A stretch of DNA of 64,000 bases from Chinchilla lanigera (taxonomy: Eukaryota; Chordata; Mammalia; Rodentia; Chinchillidae): assembly GCF_000276665.1 (NCBI RefSeq), contig NW_004955473.1, positions 9,160,495 to 9,224,494 on the forward strand. Direction: 5' to 3'. Below are positions 12,536 through 23,919 of this stretch, in pieces. How positions within the stretch are numbered: position 1 is the stretch's first letter; the number at the start of each line of letters is the position of its first letter. The notes beneath the pieces were generated by a model. It was given only the letters and a program-made list of their open reading frames with translations, searched no databases and had not been told where the DNA came from. The translations under genes were made by a program, and so were the position numbers.

Positions 12536-12747
12536 TATGTTTTTCCCAGTATCTTATTGAAGAGTCTTTGTCAATGTGCATTAGAGAAATTTTCCTATCA
12601 TTCTCTTTTTTGGCCTGTAGTTCTTTATTGTGCCTTTTCTGAAAAAAAATGTCATTGCATGCACAGCTGAAAAGAATGTGTGTTCAGATGTTGCTGGGTA
12701 CAACACTCTGTAAGCATCTACTAAGTCCATCTGTTCACAGGTTTGGT

Positions 12748-13074
12748 TTAGTTCTGATTTTTTTTATGGATTTTTTTTCTAGTTGACCTATCTGTTTGTG
12801 ATAATGGGGTATGAAGATTACTCATTATAATTGTCTTAGCGCTTGTTGGATTTTTCATGTCCATCAATATTTGTTTTATATAGTTGGGTATACCTCTTTT
12901 GATGCATATATATTTGGGATTTTTATCTTCATATTGACAGTTTACCTTGACAAGTATGTAGTGACCCTTTTGTCTGTTTTTATCAGTCTTGGCTTGAAGT
13001 TTCAATTGTTGGCAAATAGAATAGATCCTCCTGATTTTTTCTGGATTCTTGTCCCATGGAGCATTTTTCACCAT
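12748..13074 (-). pseudogene. L1 ORF2p endonuclease-domain fragment (relic)
   Basis: 108 open codons on the minus strand. Contains a recognisable APE-type L1 endonuclease stretch, SNLHTPLSQTDRSTRKK, where active copies have GDFNTPLSxxDRS; the catalytic GD is replaced, so the enzyme would be inactive. Lies only about 210 bp from the RT fragment, far less than in an intact ORF2. Confidence 0.8.
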
Positions 13075-13624
13075 CCTTTGACTTGTATTCTATGAAAAAT
13101 TTTTGAATTAAATTTATTTCTAGAATGCACTATATTTTTGGCTCTTGTTTCTTGAATTATTCTGCTACTCTCTTTCCTTTCATTGTGAATTGAGACCATT
13201 TACACTGATCATTATAACTGATATGTGTTGTCTTGCTCTTGTCATGTTCTTTTCCTCCTAATCATTCCGTCTTTCCCCGCTGTGAAATTTCTTACCCTAC
13301 CTAGTGGTTACTTTCTATTGGAAATCACTGAATTATGGTCTTTACTATCTCTTTCAGAATATCTTTCAAAACCTTTTATACAACTGGTTTGGTTGTCATG
13401 AATTTATTCATTTTTTCTCATGGTAGTATTTTATTTCTCCATTAATTCTGAAAGATAATATTGTAGGATACATCAATGTGTGTTGGAATATGTTTTCTTC
13501 TTTCTGGACTTGAAAGACTTAGCTCTAAGCTCTCCTTGACTTATGGGTTTATGTTGAGAATTCAAGCTGTGATTCTGATGGGCTTCCATTTTTAGATGAT
13601 AGATTTCTTTTATCTAACAACTTT

Positions 13625-13647
13625 TTTTTTTTTTTTCCGGTACCGGG
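13625..13647 (-). mobile_element. Extremely 5'-truncated ID insertion
   Basis: Poly-T followed by only ccggtaccggg, the last bases of the ID body, flanked by taacaactttt at 13615-13625 and again at 13648-13658. The duplication shows that this is a genuine retroposition of just the ID 3' tip into the older L1. Confidence 0.8.
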
Positions 13648-13956
13648 TAACAACTTTTAATAATCTGTTCTTATGCTGAATTTCTTGAATCTTAATTATT
13701 ATGTACCTTGTGGTAGATTTAATTCAGTCATGTTTAATTATAGTTTTGTATGCATCACTTCTCTGTATGTCAAATTCTTTATCCATCCTTGGGAAGTTTT
13801 CTGGCATTACTTCTCTGAACAGGTTTTCTGTGTCATTTGTAGTGACTCCTGCCTTTTCATTTTCTCCAATTAATCATATGTTATTCTTTTCTGCAGCATC
13901 TTGAATTTGTTAGATTGTTTTTATATCCCCTTGCTATTCTTTTTTATTTTAGAGAG

Positions 13957-14495
13957 TAGTACATAAGAAACAACAAACCAAAAAAATAGAACAGTAGCAG
14001 AATACCAGTATCACAAACATAAACAAATCAAAGCAAGAACTTTCAAAGTGATACAGGGTTTCAAGAAAAATTAATATGAATCAACAGAGGTTGTTAAATT
14101 GCATATCACTATCCTCAACTACACTGCTCAGGTTACCAGATGTAAAAATGAAAGATTGCTGAAACCATTAAAGAGAATAAGAAAATAATTCTTCAATAAA
14201 ACATTGGAGATAATACAGCGTTTCACTAGACAAGATGGTAGGAGTTCACCATTGTAATTCCATTGCATATTGCTACCTTCAAATCAGTTGCTCAGGCCAC
14301 CAAACACAAGCATGTAAAGTCAATCAGAATATAAAAAAATTGTGAGCATTAACTGTTCATTTCAGTACACCATCAGACAACAGCAATACAGTCATCACAG
14401 CTCTTCATATATACATTTATGTTTTGCCTTCCTTCTTTCTTTTTTCTTCTTTCCCTCATCCCAGTTGTTCTTTCATTTCAGCAATTTGTTTGTCT
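13957..14495. other. Unidentified insert within antisense L1 ORF1, with internal tandem duplication
   Basis: About 540 bp that do not fit the ORF1 order. Flanked by near-duplicates (ccttgctattc...agagag at 13929-13956, ccttgctatttttaagagag at 14496-14515). Inside, two imperfect units about 163 bp apart share 'gatacag.gtttca' and 'attgcatat...gctcaggt/ccacca' (about 14050 and 14212). Family not recognised; see findings. Confidence 0.5.
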
Positions 14496-14814
14496 CCTTG
14501 CTATTTTTAAGAGAGCTTTCTGTTCATGATCATTAATTATGATCTTGTCTTCTAGGTCTGATTTTCTGTCTTCACTTTCTTTCTTACCACTTTGCAAACT
14601 TTCAATAAAATATTTAATTTCTGCACATTTGTTCAAATCTGTTTCATAGATTCAATTTCTTTTCTATGTTAGGAATTCATTGCTCTATCCTTTTTCTATG
14701 CACTTCTATTTTTTTACCTATATTTATTATAGATCTGCAGAGCAAGTCCTTCTTTATGGTTGTCATATTTTTCTTTAACTTGTGAAATTATTTGTGTTCT
14801 GATTTCTTCTACAG

Positions 14815-14975
14815 TTTCATATATATATTATGCATTATACACATATATAATATGTGATATACTATATAATAATATCTTATTATATTATTTTATTATATTA
14901 TTACATATTACAATGATATTATTCTATATTATATATACAATGTAATATATGATAGATAGATAGATAGGTAGATTA
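14815..14975. repeat. AT-rich low-complexity tract with (GATA)n
   Basis: TA/ATT-rich run from 14815 to 14950 followed by four to five GATA units ('gatagatagatagataggta'). Confidence 0.85.
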
Positions 14976-15999
14976 TTCTGCTTCTGTCATTCCAGAAGAT
15001 TCAGGGAGCTAGTTTCTGATTTGCACTATCTTATTTTCCCCAGGACTTGTCCAGTGTGAGCTGGAAGCCTGGGATTACAATTCGGTTTTTGGTCTTACCA
15101 TTTTCTATTTCTTTAGTTCAATTCATTTTATGTGTTGTTTGTATTTTTTATGGGTATTGAGGATTCTTTAGGAAATGTTTATTCCTCTGAGATGTCTTCT
15201 AGATTTAGCTGCCTGTTGGTTTTTGTGTCTGTCCCACGATCCTATTTTTCCACTTTATTAGGAATGAGAAAGTGTTATCTATTTGGCTTAGCACCCAATT
15301 CTTTGGTACTGGACTATGGGGATGATAATGACTCAAATTATCGCCCTGTTGTCATAGAAGTGTGAACAACAGATTATGAGTATGGCATTCTGGCTAAAGT
15401 AATATATTTAGAAATAACAATATCATCAAGCACAGCCTGGAAACTGCCAATCTGTAATAACTGCTAACTTGGTATCTCTAACCTTGGGAGCAAGATCTAT
15501 AGTTGTTCAACAACATCCAACACAAACTAGAATCTTGTATGCAGTGTGTTTCCTTGTGGTAGAGTGATTTTGTCCTGTGGGGAAGGGGAAGAGCATCAGG
15601 AGACAAAATAGAGCAATAACAGAAGAGAAATATAGTAGAAGAAAGGCTGAAAGACAAAGGATGATCACCCAAACTTTGAGAAACGGGAGGACAGGACAGA
15701 CACAATGAAGGAGAAAGTAAAAGAATATTGAGACAAACCAGAAAGACTATAGACAATTTTCATTCACATGTAAATATTGGAAAATCAAGAAAGGCCACTG
15801 AGCAAAGAAAGTGAAAGAAGAGAGAAAGCCAACCAAACAATAAATGTCAAAACCTGAACAACTTTTTTATTCTATTGTTATATATTAATATTATATTTAA
15901 TCTTATTTAAGTGAATATGATTGTTTTCTCATATCTAATTTATACACTACATAATGGTGTTCATATTCCAATATGATCTTCTGTATTAGTGCATTTGCT

Positions 16000-16405
16000 T
16001 GGTTAATTTTCTAGTTATATTGCAATCATTTAGAGGATACATAACATCTGTGAATATTAATCTTGATAGTCATTGGATTGGATTAAGAAAAATCTTCCCT
16101 GGATTAAGAAAGAACTTGGAGTAGTGGATCATGCTCCTGAGTGTGTCTCTGTGGGTCATGGAGCATTGGCCTTGGGTACTATATTTGGACTTTTGCTTGT
16201 TCCTCTGTGATGCTATTCCCCTCCTCTGCCATGACCTAAGTCACTTTCCTTTGCAGTCCCCTTTTATCATGATGTTCCGATCTTGGAATCAGCTGAGTAT
16301 GGAGTGACTTTCCCCAAACTAGGAGATAAATTAAATCCTTATTATACTGTGTTGTGAATGTCTGCTACTGGATCCAACAAAACTGACCAATACTATATGT
16401 AAGTC
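16000..16405 (+). mobile_element. LTR, MaLR/ORR-like, sense
   Basis: Has the usual rodent MaLR LTR layout: 'tgccatgacctaag...catgatgttccgatcttggaatcagctgagtatgga', then a polyadenylation-like 'ttaaatccttatta' and an end near 'gaccaatact'. Start uncertain. Solo LTR relic with no coding part. Confidence 0.6.
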
Positions 16406-16890
16406 ATTTAATTGTGTTCTTTCTAATCATCTGTATATGACACTCATGATTTTAATTCAATCAACTTTTGTTTCACACAGTATCCATTTATTTGAGCTTG
16501 CTGATCAGAACCTAATCTTCCTGATTATCCTGACTGTCATTTAGTATGCAAATAACTTGAGGAAAATTGGTGCCTTGACATATAATGATGGTTGTTTACT
16601 TTATCTGATTATATTAAAAATATTGTTCTTTTAAAATATGTTTACTTTAGTAATAGTTATTTTAAATTGTACAAATATATGGGGAAATATGATAAATTTA
16701 TTTTCTTTTCTGTAAATATTTTTTAATTTTTTCAACAAGCAACAATTGGATACATATTGTTTTCAATTTAAATGTGGAAAAACTCTCTAAGCCTTAAACA
16801 AAATTACCATAAATAGCAGAACATGACATATGGTCATACAAAAGGTCTTCAGATATGATAAAAACATTTAGAATGCTATTCCAAGGAAGT
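16406..16890. other. Unassigned AT-rich DNA
   Basis: No gene and no recognised repeat between the LTR and the next L1. Confidence 0.4.
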
Positions 16891-18894
16891 GTTGTTAAAT
16901 TTATTAATTTTTTTATTGGTACGTATTTATAGTACATTATCATTACATTCATTATGGGGAGTTGGTTTAAGTACATATCATTTTTCAAATATTTTTAACC
17001 ACTCCCTTGCACCTCTTTCTCGTATTTATACATGTTTTTGGAACATGGTAATCACATTCCTCCTAGGGACTTGGTACATGTACAGAGCACTTCACAATCC
17101 CCCCTCTTAAAAACATCTCTTTTCCTTCCTCTTCTTCCTCCCATCTTTCCATTCCCTTTCCATATTCCAAAGATCTATTTCACTATTTCCCATGGTCTAT
17201 TCTTTATTTTGTATTTTATTTCTATATATGGGTTCTCATATTAAGGAAATGATTTGATATTTTAACTTGTGTGTCTGATTTACTTCAGTTAAAATTAGAG
17301 TTTCAGAGCGCATTCATTTTCATATGGATGATTCAACTTTATCTTTCCTTTTGGCATTCATTTAAGATGCCCATTTGTTGAATATTTAAATTAGGGGGTC
17401 TAATTTTTTTTATTTATTTATTCTAGATATTAAGTTGCTGGCAATATGCTTCCCCATTCTGTAGTTTGTCTCATCACACTATTCGTTGTTCCCTTTACTG
17501 TTAAGGTTATTTTAAATTGGATGTGACCCAAAGTGTTAATACTTGTTATTATTTCTTGTATAATCTAGGTTCTGTTCAGAAAGACTTTACCTTCACTTAT
17601 GTTTTCAAGAGGTCTCCCTATTTTGTGTTCCAGCAGATTGTTTCTCTTTTAATATTTAATGTATGATTCTTTTCATTTTATTTTAGTTTATGGTATGAGA
17701 TTTGAGTGTAATTTCAATCACTGATGTATGGATAGCCAATTTTCCATCAACCATTTCTTAAAGAGGCTATCTTTGCTCCAGTGAACAGTTTTGGCACATT
17801 TGTCAAAAGTTAGATACTTAAGTGTGTCCAGATTTTTGCCAACATCAAATTTTTATCACTGTAGCTTTATAGTATAACTTGAACTCCAGGATTGTAATGT
17901 CTCCTGCCTTTCTCTTGTGGCCCAGAATTACTTTTGCTACTCAAGGTGCCTTCTGATTCCGTATAAATTTTAGGATTATTTCCCTTAGTATTGTGAGGAA
18001 TGCCAGTGATATTTTGATTGAGTTTGCATTAAATCTGTTTAAATGTTTTGGGAGTACAGCCATTTGATTTGATTGGTTCTACCTCTCTAGAAACAGGGGA
18101 TATCTTGCTATCTTCTGATATTCTTTTCAGTCTCGTTTCCTCAGATTACTGTAGATTTCATTGAGGAGATACTCCACTTCTCGCATTAGGTAGATCCCGA
18201 ATTATTTCATTTCATTTGATGCTATACTGAAAGGTATGATTTCACTAATTTCTCTCTTAGTGAGTTTGTTATTGGTATACAGGAATCCTACAAATATTTG
18301 AATTCTCCATCCATTGTTTTTAAATATGTGTATTTCTTTTTGAATTACATATTTGTCTTGTATACTACTCACAGTTGATCCAGTCTGCACCTGTGTCTTT
18401 TGGTTGGGGAATTGCAACCATTCACATTGAGAGTTACCTTCGAAATGGATTATTTTTGTCATTATATTGTTTGCCTATTGCTGATTTAGTTATTTTTTCT
18501 TTTCATTTAGCTGAAACTCAAATAGTTTACCTTTCTAAATACTTTGTTGCTTTTCTCTAATAGCTTTTAAATTTTTGTTCCTGTGATTTATTTCTGGGAT
18601 TTTGATATAAGGTGTCACAGAGAGGTTCTCCTTGGTCATGTGTATTTGGTGTTCTGCATGCTTCACTTATCTTAATGTTTGTTTTTCCCTATGTTTGGGG
18701 AGTTTTTTCCATCATTTCTGTGAATAGGTTTTTTTTTAAATGCCATTTATTTTGTCTTCTGATTTTCCATTTATTGCAGTCATACTTAGGTTAGCCTTCT
18801 TTCATCATCTAGAAGTTCTTGGACCACTTCTCATATTCTCCTCTTGTTTTGAAGGTGTCTTTAAATAGTTATTCTTTGAAGGTATCATGGATCT

Positions 18895-19083
18895 TCAGTT
18901 CTGCAATTCTGTCCTCACACTGGTTGGTTCTGCTGCCACACTTTCAATATAATTTTGAATCTCCTGAGTTTCTGATTGAAACTTCTTCATGTACTTTATT
19001 TGCAACTGGTCATTTATATTTTGTATCATTGTATTTAGGTCCTCTAGCATTTTATTCATATTTTCTGATATCTTCTCAATCAT
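18895..19083 (-). pseudogene. L1 ORF1p coiled-coil fragment (relic)
   Basis: 62 open codons rich in M, I, N, Q, E and K with heptad-like spacing (MIEKISENMNKMLEDLNTMI). Position and composition fit the N-terminal coiled coil of L1 ORF1p, the RNA-binding trimeric protein. Flanking codons are broken by stops. Confidence 0.7.
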
Positions 19084-19584
19084 TTTGGTTACTATTTCTA
19101 TTTCCTGTTTAGTTATATTTCCTGTGATCCTACTGAGTATCTCTTTGACCTGTTTCTAACTTCCTCTATTATTTTCCCAAATAATTCTGATGTATAACTT
19201 ATAGTATTATCGTACTTGATGCCCCATGGATTGACCTTGAGAGAGTTGGGAATTTGGGGAGGCATTTGTTACCTTATCATCTCATGTTTCTATTTTTTGG
19301 TTTTTGTTTTGGCTAAGGTTTTTTAGATTCTTATTATGTTGACTTTGTTGCTGATATAGTGGCCTCTTTAATTAGGTCCGTTTTAGCGATGTTGAGTATG
19401 TACAAATATAGACCTTTGCTTCTGTGTCATGATCCAGTCTCCTCAGTTTCATGAGTGAAGAATGCAATGTAATTGGTTCAACACTAAGTTATCAGGAAAT
19501 CTACCTGAGTATTGTTAATGTCATAAATGTAATCTGTCTATTGGGTTATGGAGATAATCTATTAGTAGCAACAATTTTGAGAGC

Positions 19585-19735
19585 AAGATCAAACAAATCA
19601 GCTACAGTAATATCAAGCAAGTCAGTTTGAGTAGTATCAAACAAATAAGCTACAGTAATCAACTACAGTAGTATCATTCAACATAAGTTGAGTAATAACA
19701 TCAACTATACTGGTATCAGTCAACATAATTTGGGT
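19585..19735. repeat. Degenerate ~25-bp tandem array in L1 5' UTR
   Basis: Six or so imperfect units of the form ATCAAnCAAnT-AG-TACAGTA(A/G)T follow each other ('atcaaacaaatcagctacag', 'atcaagcaagtcagtttgag', 'atcaaacaaataagctacag' and so on). Confidence 0.65.
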
Positions 19736-20660
19736 ATTAACATATTATAGAATCCAATAGAAAAAAAGGAATTAAGATGTATTATGTACATATACCACGT
19801 TCCCAAAAAGAGTATAAACATTACATACTGCACACGCATACTAATAAAGTAAGATAAAAAGAACTAATCATGTACCACACTTAACCCTAGAGAAGAAATT
19901 CACAATTACAGCAAAAATATGAAGACAACACAGATACTGCCAACCCACAGCTAATTTCCACTAGATGCAATAGCTTATGTTTACTTATGGTAGAAAATAA
20001 TTCAACACTCATTTTATAGAGTCAACTATGTAAAGGCTGATGAGGCTTTATAATTATACTATGAAAGATACAGGATTTGGGGATAGCAGAATGCCAAAAA
20101 AATTGAAATCTTAAAGTGTATGATACAAGGAGAGAAGTGGAGCTGGGGATCCTAATGGGGGTAGAGGAATGTTTACAATAATTAGGTTCAGGTAACTAAA
20201 AGTAACTGTGGAGAAATGGGCAGTAAAAAGTGAGAAAGATCAAATTATGTAATGGATAAGAATAAGGTGGAAAAATTAAGTGGAGAAAATTAAAAGAGAG
20301 AGAAAAAAGCATCAAAAGTAAGAAAAAAGGGAAAGAAAAAGGAACACAGAAAAAAGGCACAGGAAAATTTCTCAGCCTCCTATAAATCTGTGAAGAAAAA
20401 AAACAGGTATGAAAAAATAAAAAGCACACTCAGAAATGAAATAAAAGAGGAAATTAAAGATAGAATGAAAGAAAAAGACAAAAATGTGTTATTTTGAATA
20501 CATGATTTTCCACTAAAGTACCATCCAAGTCCAAATACGTCCCTGTTCATCTGGATAAAGAAAACAGTCTGATCCCAGATCTGTGCTGGATACTGAATCT
20601 TGGAATGTGGGGTTGTCATCACTCAACACCCTACCGTTTTTTCCAAATCCCTCCAGGGAA

Positions 20661-21500
20661 ATTTTGAGTTATTAAAATATTATAAATAAAAGATCATGAA
20701 TTATATTCTCATTCATAATAACTCATAAATAAAATATTACGAGTTATTTGAAGCATTTCAGTTGATTAAAGTCATTATTTGTATTAAAATACTATTTTGA
20801 AAAGTATTCAAATACTGTAATGAAAGATAAAGTACTATTTCATGAAGAGTTATTTGAGAGGAATATATGAATTAAAATGATATTCTATATTTTCACAAAA
20901 GTTAAGCATGAGCGTAGTGAAACAGTTCTACCTGCCACTCTAATGATTGATCTCTGGTTCCATGCACTGCTAAAAGCATGTAGAGATACACAGCACAGAG
21001 ATTAAAGTTCAACATATTCAAATATTTTGAAAATTATTCTGTGGAAGGATTCCAGGAAAGAATACATACTGTGAGAAAACAATCATAAGTGTGTGAACAA
21101 CACTATGGAAAGGGGTATGATGACATGTTAAACTGAATAAATGTGAAATAAGTCTGTAAAATAAATTTAAAAGTATATAAGTGCAGTAATTAACTCAGTG
21201 GAGTTCTCATAAATGTACAGAGTAAAAATTCTGAAACAAACATACACATAGTCGCACACAATAATTGAACAATTAAGGTAATTGATGGTGGATGCTGGGA
21301 CTCACATCGGTCACTGTTGTGGGTTGAGATTACAGATAAGCGAACAGAAGAAGTTATGTTTCACACAATAATGGAGTAGGTTTTTGGTAAACTTTCGTTT
21401 GAGAAAAAACTAATTCTGGGATTATAGCTGTGAATATATAAGATATTCTGGAGAATCTTTAAATTTCAGAAAATAATGACATATTATAAAAAGATGGGAG
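20661..21500. other. Unassigned AT-rich DNA
   Basis: No gene. The phrase 'aattatattctcattcataataactcataaataaaatattacgagttat' suggests local short duplications of 'ataactcataaataaaa', but no family is recognised. Confidence 0.4.
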
Positions 21501-22170
21501 TGTGTCAAAGGGACACAGGGCACAACTGAATGACTATCCAATGATAAAAACTGGAATAATTATAAAAATGAAATAAATTCAGATTGATTATAACTGAGTA
21601 TAAATAAATGTCCATAAGGACCTAATGATATAAATTAATTGTTGAACAATGAAAAAGAATAAGATAAAGCTATCATTTAGAAAAAGATCAAAACATTTTA
21701 TACCATTATTCTACCTTCAGGGAAATGGTGCACAATTCCTTAGTTCTAGATATTTTCTTTCTAAAAGTGGAGTGCTTAAGGAAGGAAATTTGACAATATT
21801 TGAAAAATTTTCAGTCAAGTGATCACAATTAACACCAAACATGATAAATCATTTATCCTAGATATGATATGATGAAAGGTGAACTACAATTTACCTCTAT
21901 AATATTTCTCCTAAAAACTTATAACCTGGTGGAAAAAAAGAAGAAACTTCAAGTAAATTCCCACAGAGGAACAGTCCACAAAATGTCTGAGCAGTGAAAG
22001 TTCAAAATGTCAAGGTCATTACAAAAACAAGAAGATCTGAAAAACTCACAAACTATAGGAACCTGAAATGATATATTACTTCAATTTAAAATGATGTCAT
22101 GAATGTGATTCTAGAGCATAAAAAGTATATGTAGAAAAATTTTAAATGAAGTATTATTGTAGATGTTATC
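21500..22170 (+). mobile_element. Probable old L1M 3' UTR segment
   Basis: Phrases such as 'tttcagggaaatggtgcacaattcc', 'acatgataaatcatttatcctagat' and 'aaaatgtcaaggtcattacaaaaacaagaagatctgaaaaactc' recall a long ancient mammalian repeat that I associate with L1M 3' UTRs. Subfamily and even superfamily are uncertain. Confidence 0.4.
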
Positions 22171-22189
22171 CCCTACTACAACAATTGAA

Positions 22190-22840
22190 GATCATGAATA
22201 GTTGAAGAAATTGGCTTTACCTGTAGGATGGATGACTACTTCATACTATCTTTTATCATGGACTAATCAGTCCCACAATCTCCCAGATGAGTTTACAAGA
22301 AGGTTTAAAGAAAAGAGACAAGTGGTATGATTTTAGGGCTCCACAAGCAGGAAAATCCTCTAGGAAATTTGACAATCTCTGGGGGAGCTAAGGCAGAGAA
22401 CTTCTCTGGATCCCCATATTTATTTGGTTTACAAATGAAGGGAATACTAAGGAAAGCACGGGAAACTGGGCAGGAGTTTGGAAGTCAGTACAATGATTTC
22501 CACAAATAGTAGATTATGCTAACTAGGAGACTAACTTATCTCCAGGTTGACATTCTGGGCAGGAGTGAAATGCTTGCAGCTATAGTTCCTCTAGTTAATT
22601 GGGGTTGGAGCCAGGTGTCCTCAACTGTGGACTTATCTTGTCCATTGAGGTGTCATGGACTCACAGGCCACTATAGGCCTCAGCTGGTACCAGTGATTCA
22701 TAGAGGTTCACTTACTATGAATCAGCTGCCCATCAACAGACAAGGGGTCTAGGCCTGGGACAGATTCACAAGTAAATATAGAAAGCCAATAGATTAATTT
22801 TAAATCTTGCTCAGAGCCACTTCATAATGGTCTCCATCAG
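22190..22840. other. Unassigned GC-richer block, LTR candidate
   Basis: About 650 bp with clearly higher GC than its flanks and low internal repetition ('atttgacaatctctgggggagctaag', 'gttgacattctgggcaggagtgaaatg'). Two frames of 60 and 78 codons are open on the plus strand but match nothing I know. Could be an endogenous retrovirus piece or single-copy DNA. Confidence 0.35.
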
Positions 22841-23006
22841 TCTTTACAGTTTTATAATTCTAAAATTATTATGATATACAATATTTACTTAGAATGCAAA
22901 AACTATTAAGCAGATTCATAGGAGATTAGAAACACTGAAATTGTAAAAAATCAAAACTAAAATATCAGACATAACAAATTAATTGGTTAGGATTGATGGA
23001 ATTTTA

Positions 23007-23138
23007 CTTTGAGGGTTTTCTTTTTGGTTTTTCTCTGGTACCGGGAACCGAACTCACGACCTTGCACTTGCCAGGCAGGCGCTTTTGCCGCTGAGCTAAA
23101 TCCCCAGCCCCTTTCTGTTTTGTTTTGCTTTGAGGTTT
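23007..23138 (-). mobile_element. ID SINE with two nested pairs of direct repeats
   Basis: ID body on the minus strand at about 23019-23110 (ggtaccgggaaccgaactca, ctgagctaaatccccagccc). An inner pair ctttgagggttt/ctttgaggttt (23007-23018, 23128-23138) and an outer perfect 17-bp pair ggattgatggaatttta (22990-23006, 23139-23155) flank it, and an extra pyrimidine stretch follows the ID 5' end. Confidence 0.93.
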
Positions 23139-23169
23139 GGATTGATGGAATTTTAAACACAGCAGAATA

Positions 23170-23850
23170 TAAATGAACCTGAGGAAACAGCAATAAAGAT
23201 TCAACAGGAGATCAGAAAAAAGAAAATAGTTTTGGAAAACACACAATGCCCTGGTAAACTGTATGACGAATTACAGTGTTTTAATGAAAGTATATTCAGC
23301 ATTTCTAAAAGTGGAGCAAGAAACAGAAACATTTTTTGAAAGGATGATACGAAATATTTCATACTTATTAAAAATTATAATCCAAAGTATGCAGGAAGTT
23401 CAATGTCCGTCTAGCACAACAAAATAAAGGTAACCACAGTGATAAAGAAAAAAATCTTAAAAGCAACAAATGGAACAAAAATATAGTCCATGTGCAAAGA
23501 AAGAAACATAAACACTACACAAGAATTGTCACTGTGAACATTTTAAGTAAAAAAACCAGTGGTTTAAAAGCTTTAAAGTACTAAAATTTAAAAACCTCAC
23601 AAGCTGAACTGAATTGTCACCAGCAGACCTGAACTACAAAGAGTTAAAAAAAAAAAGTTATTCAGTCACAAAGAAAGTTATTCCAGGTGAGACTATTGTT
23701 AGGGACAGAAGAAAGAAGCTCTGGATGTGACTGACACATTATGTAACCGTCTTGATAGTAGAGATGACTCCTGGGCATATGCATATGAAAAACTTTATCA
23801 AATTGTTCACATTAAACATGAGCGGTTTACTGTTAAAATACAGCTATTAA
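23170..23850 (+). mobile_element. HAL1-like / L1 ORF1 remnant joined to L1 3' tail
   Basis: 23300-23700 follows the L1 ORF1 C-terminal order ('aggaagttcaatgtccgtctagc', 'aaatcttaaaagcaac', 'tttaaagtact', 'ttgtcaccagcagacctgaactacaaagagtta'). It passes directly into a 3' tail at about 23740-23850 ('ctcctgggcatatgcatatg...ttatcaaattgttcacattaaacatgagc'). No ORF2 lies between them, as in half-L1 (HAL1) elements. All frames are broken. Confidence 0.6.
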
Positions 23851-23919
23851 ATGTTTGACTTTTTCTACTTCTAATTGTTTACTGATTAGAAATATAACAC
23901 ATATCCATACAATGGCTTA

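Larger units (their letters stand above)
10160..15850 (-). mobile_element. Long antisense L1 (3' UTR, ORF2, ORF1, 5' UTR), internally deleted
   Basis: Read right to left this is an almost complete L1. The 3' UTR, with polypyrimidine/polypurine tract, is 10160-10500. ORF2 C-terminal and RT region run from about 10500 to 12640; a 63-codon piece at 12344-12535 carries [12 protein letters not shown] and IISIDIKK, typical of L1 reverse transcriptase. Endonuclease remnant is 12748-13074 (LHTPLSQTDRS, equivalent to GDFNTPLS). ORF1 C-terminal domain is about 13270-13560, more ORF1 at 13660-13930 and 14516-14760, 5' UTR about 15000-15850. The segment between endonuclease and RT is shortened near 12645, and ORF1 is interrupted at 13957-14495. 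Many stops; dead copy, moderately old. Confidence 0.85.
16895..20660 (-). mobile_element. Second long antisense L1, lacking the ORF2 middle
   Basis: 3' UTR with pyrimidine-rich tract at about 16895-17240 ('attggtacgtatttatagtacattatc'), ORF2 C-terminal part to about 18280, then an abrupt jump into ORF1 (about 18370 onward: 'ttggttggggaattgcaaccattcacattgagagtta'). An ORF1 coiled-coil piece is open at 18895-19083 on the minus strand. 5' UTR is about 19250-20660, ending in a purine-rich run. RT core and endonuclease are missing, so this copy is roughly 2.5 kb short. The 5' UTR holds a degenerate tandem array (19585-19735). Confidence 0.82.

Noticed and set aside
14815..14975. AT-rich tract as a replication origin or matrix-attachment region
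   Set aside because: Base composition alone does not support either; it is low-complexity TA/GATA sequence.
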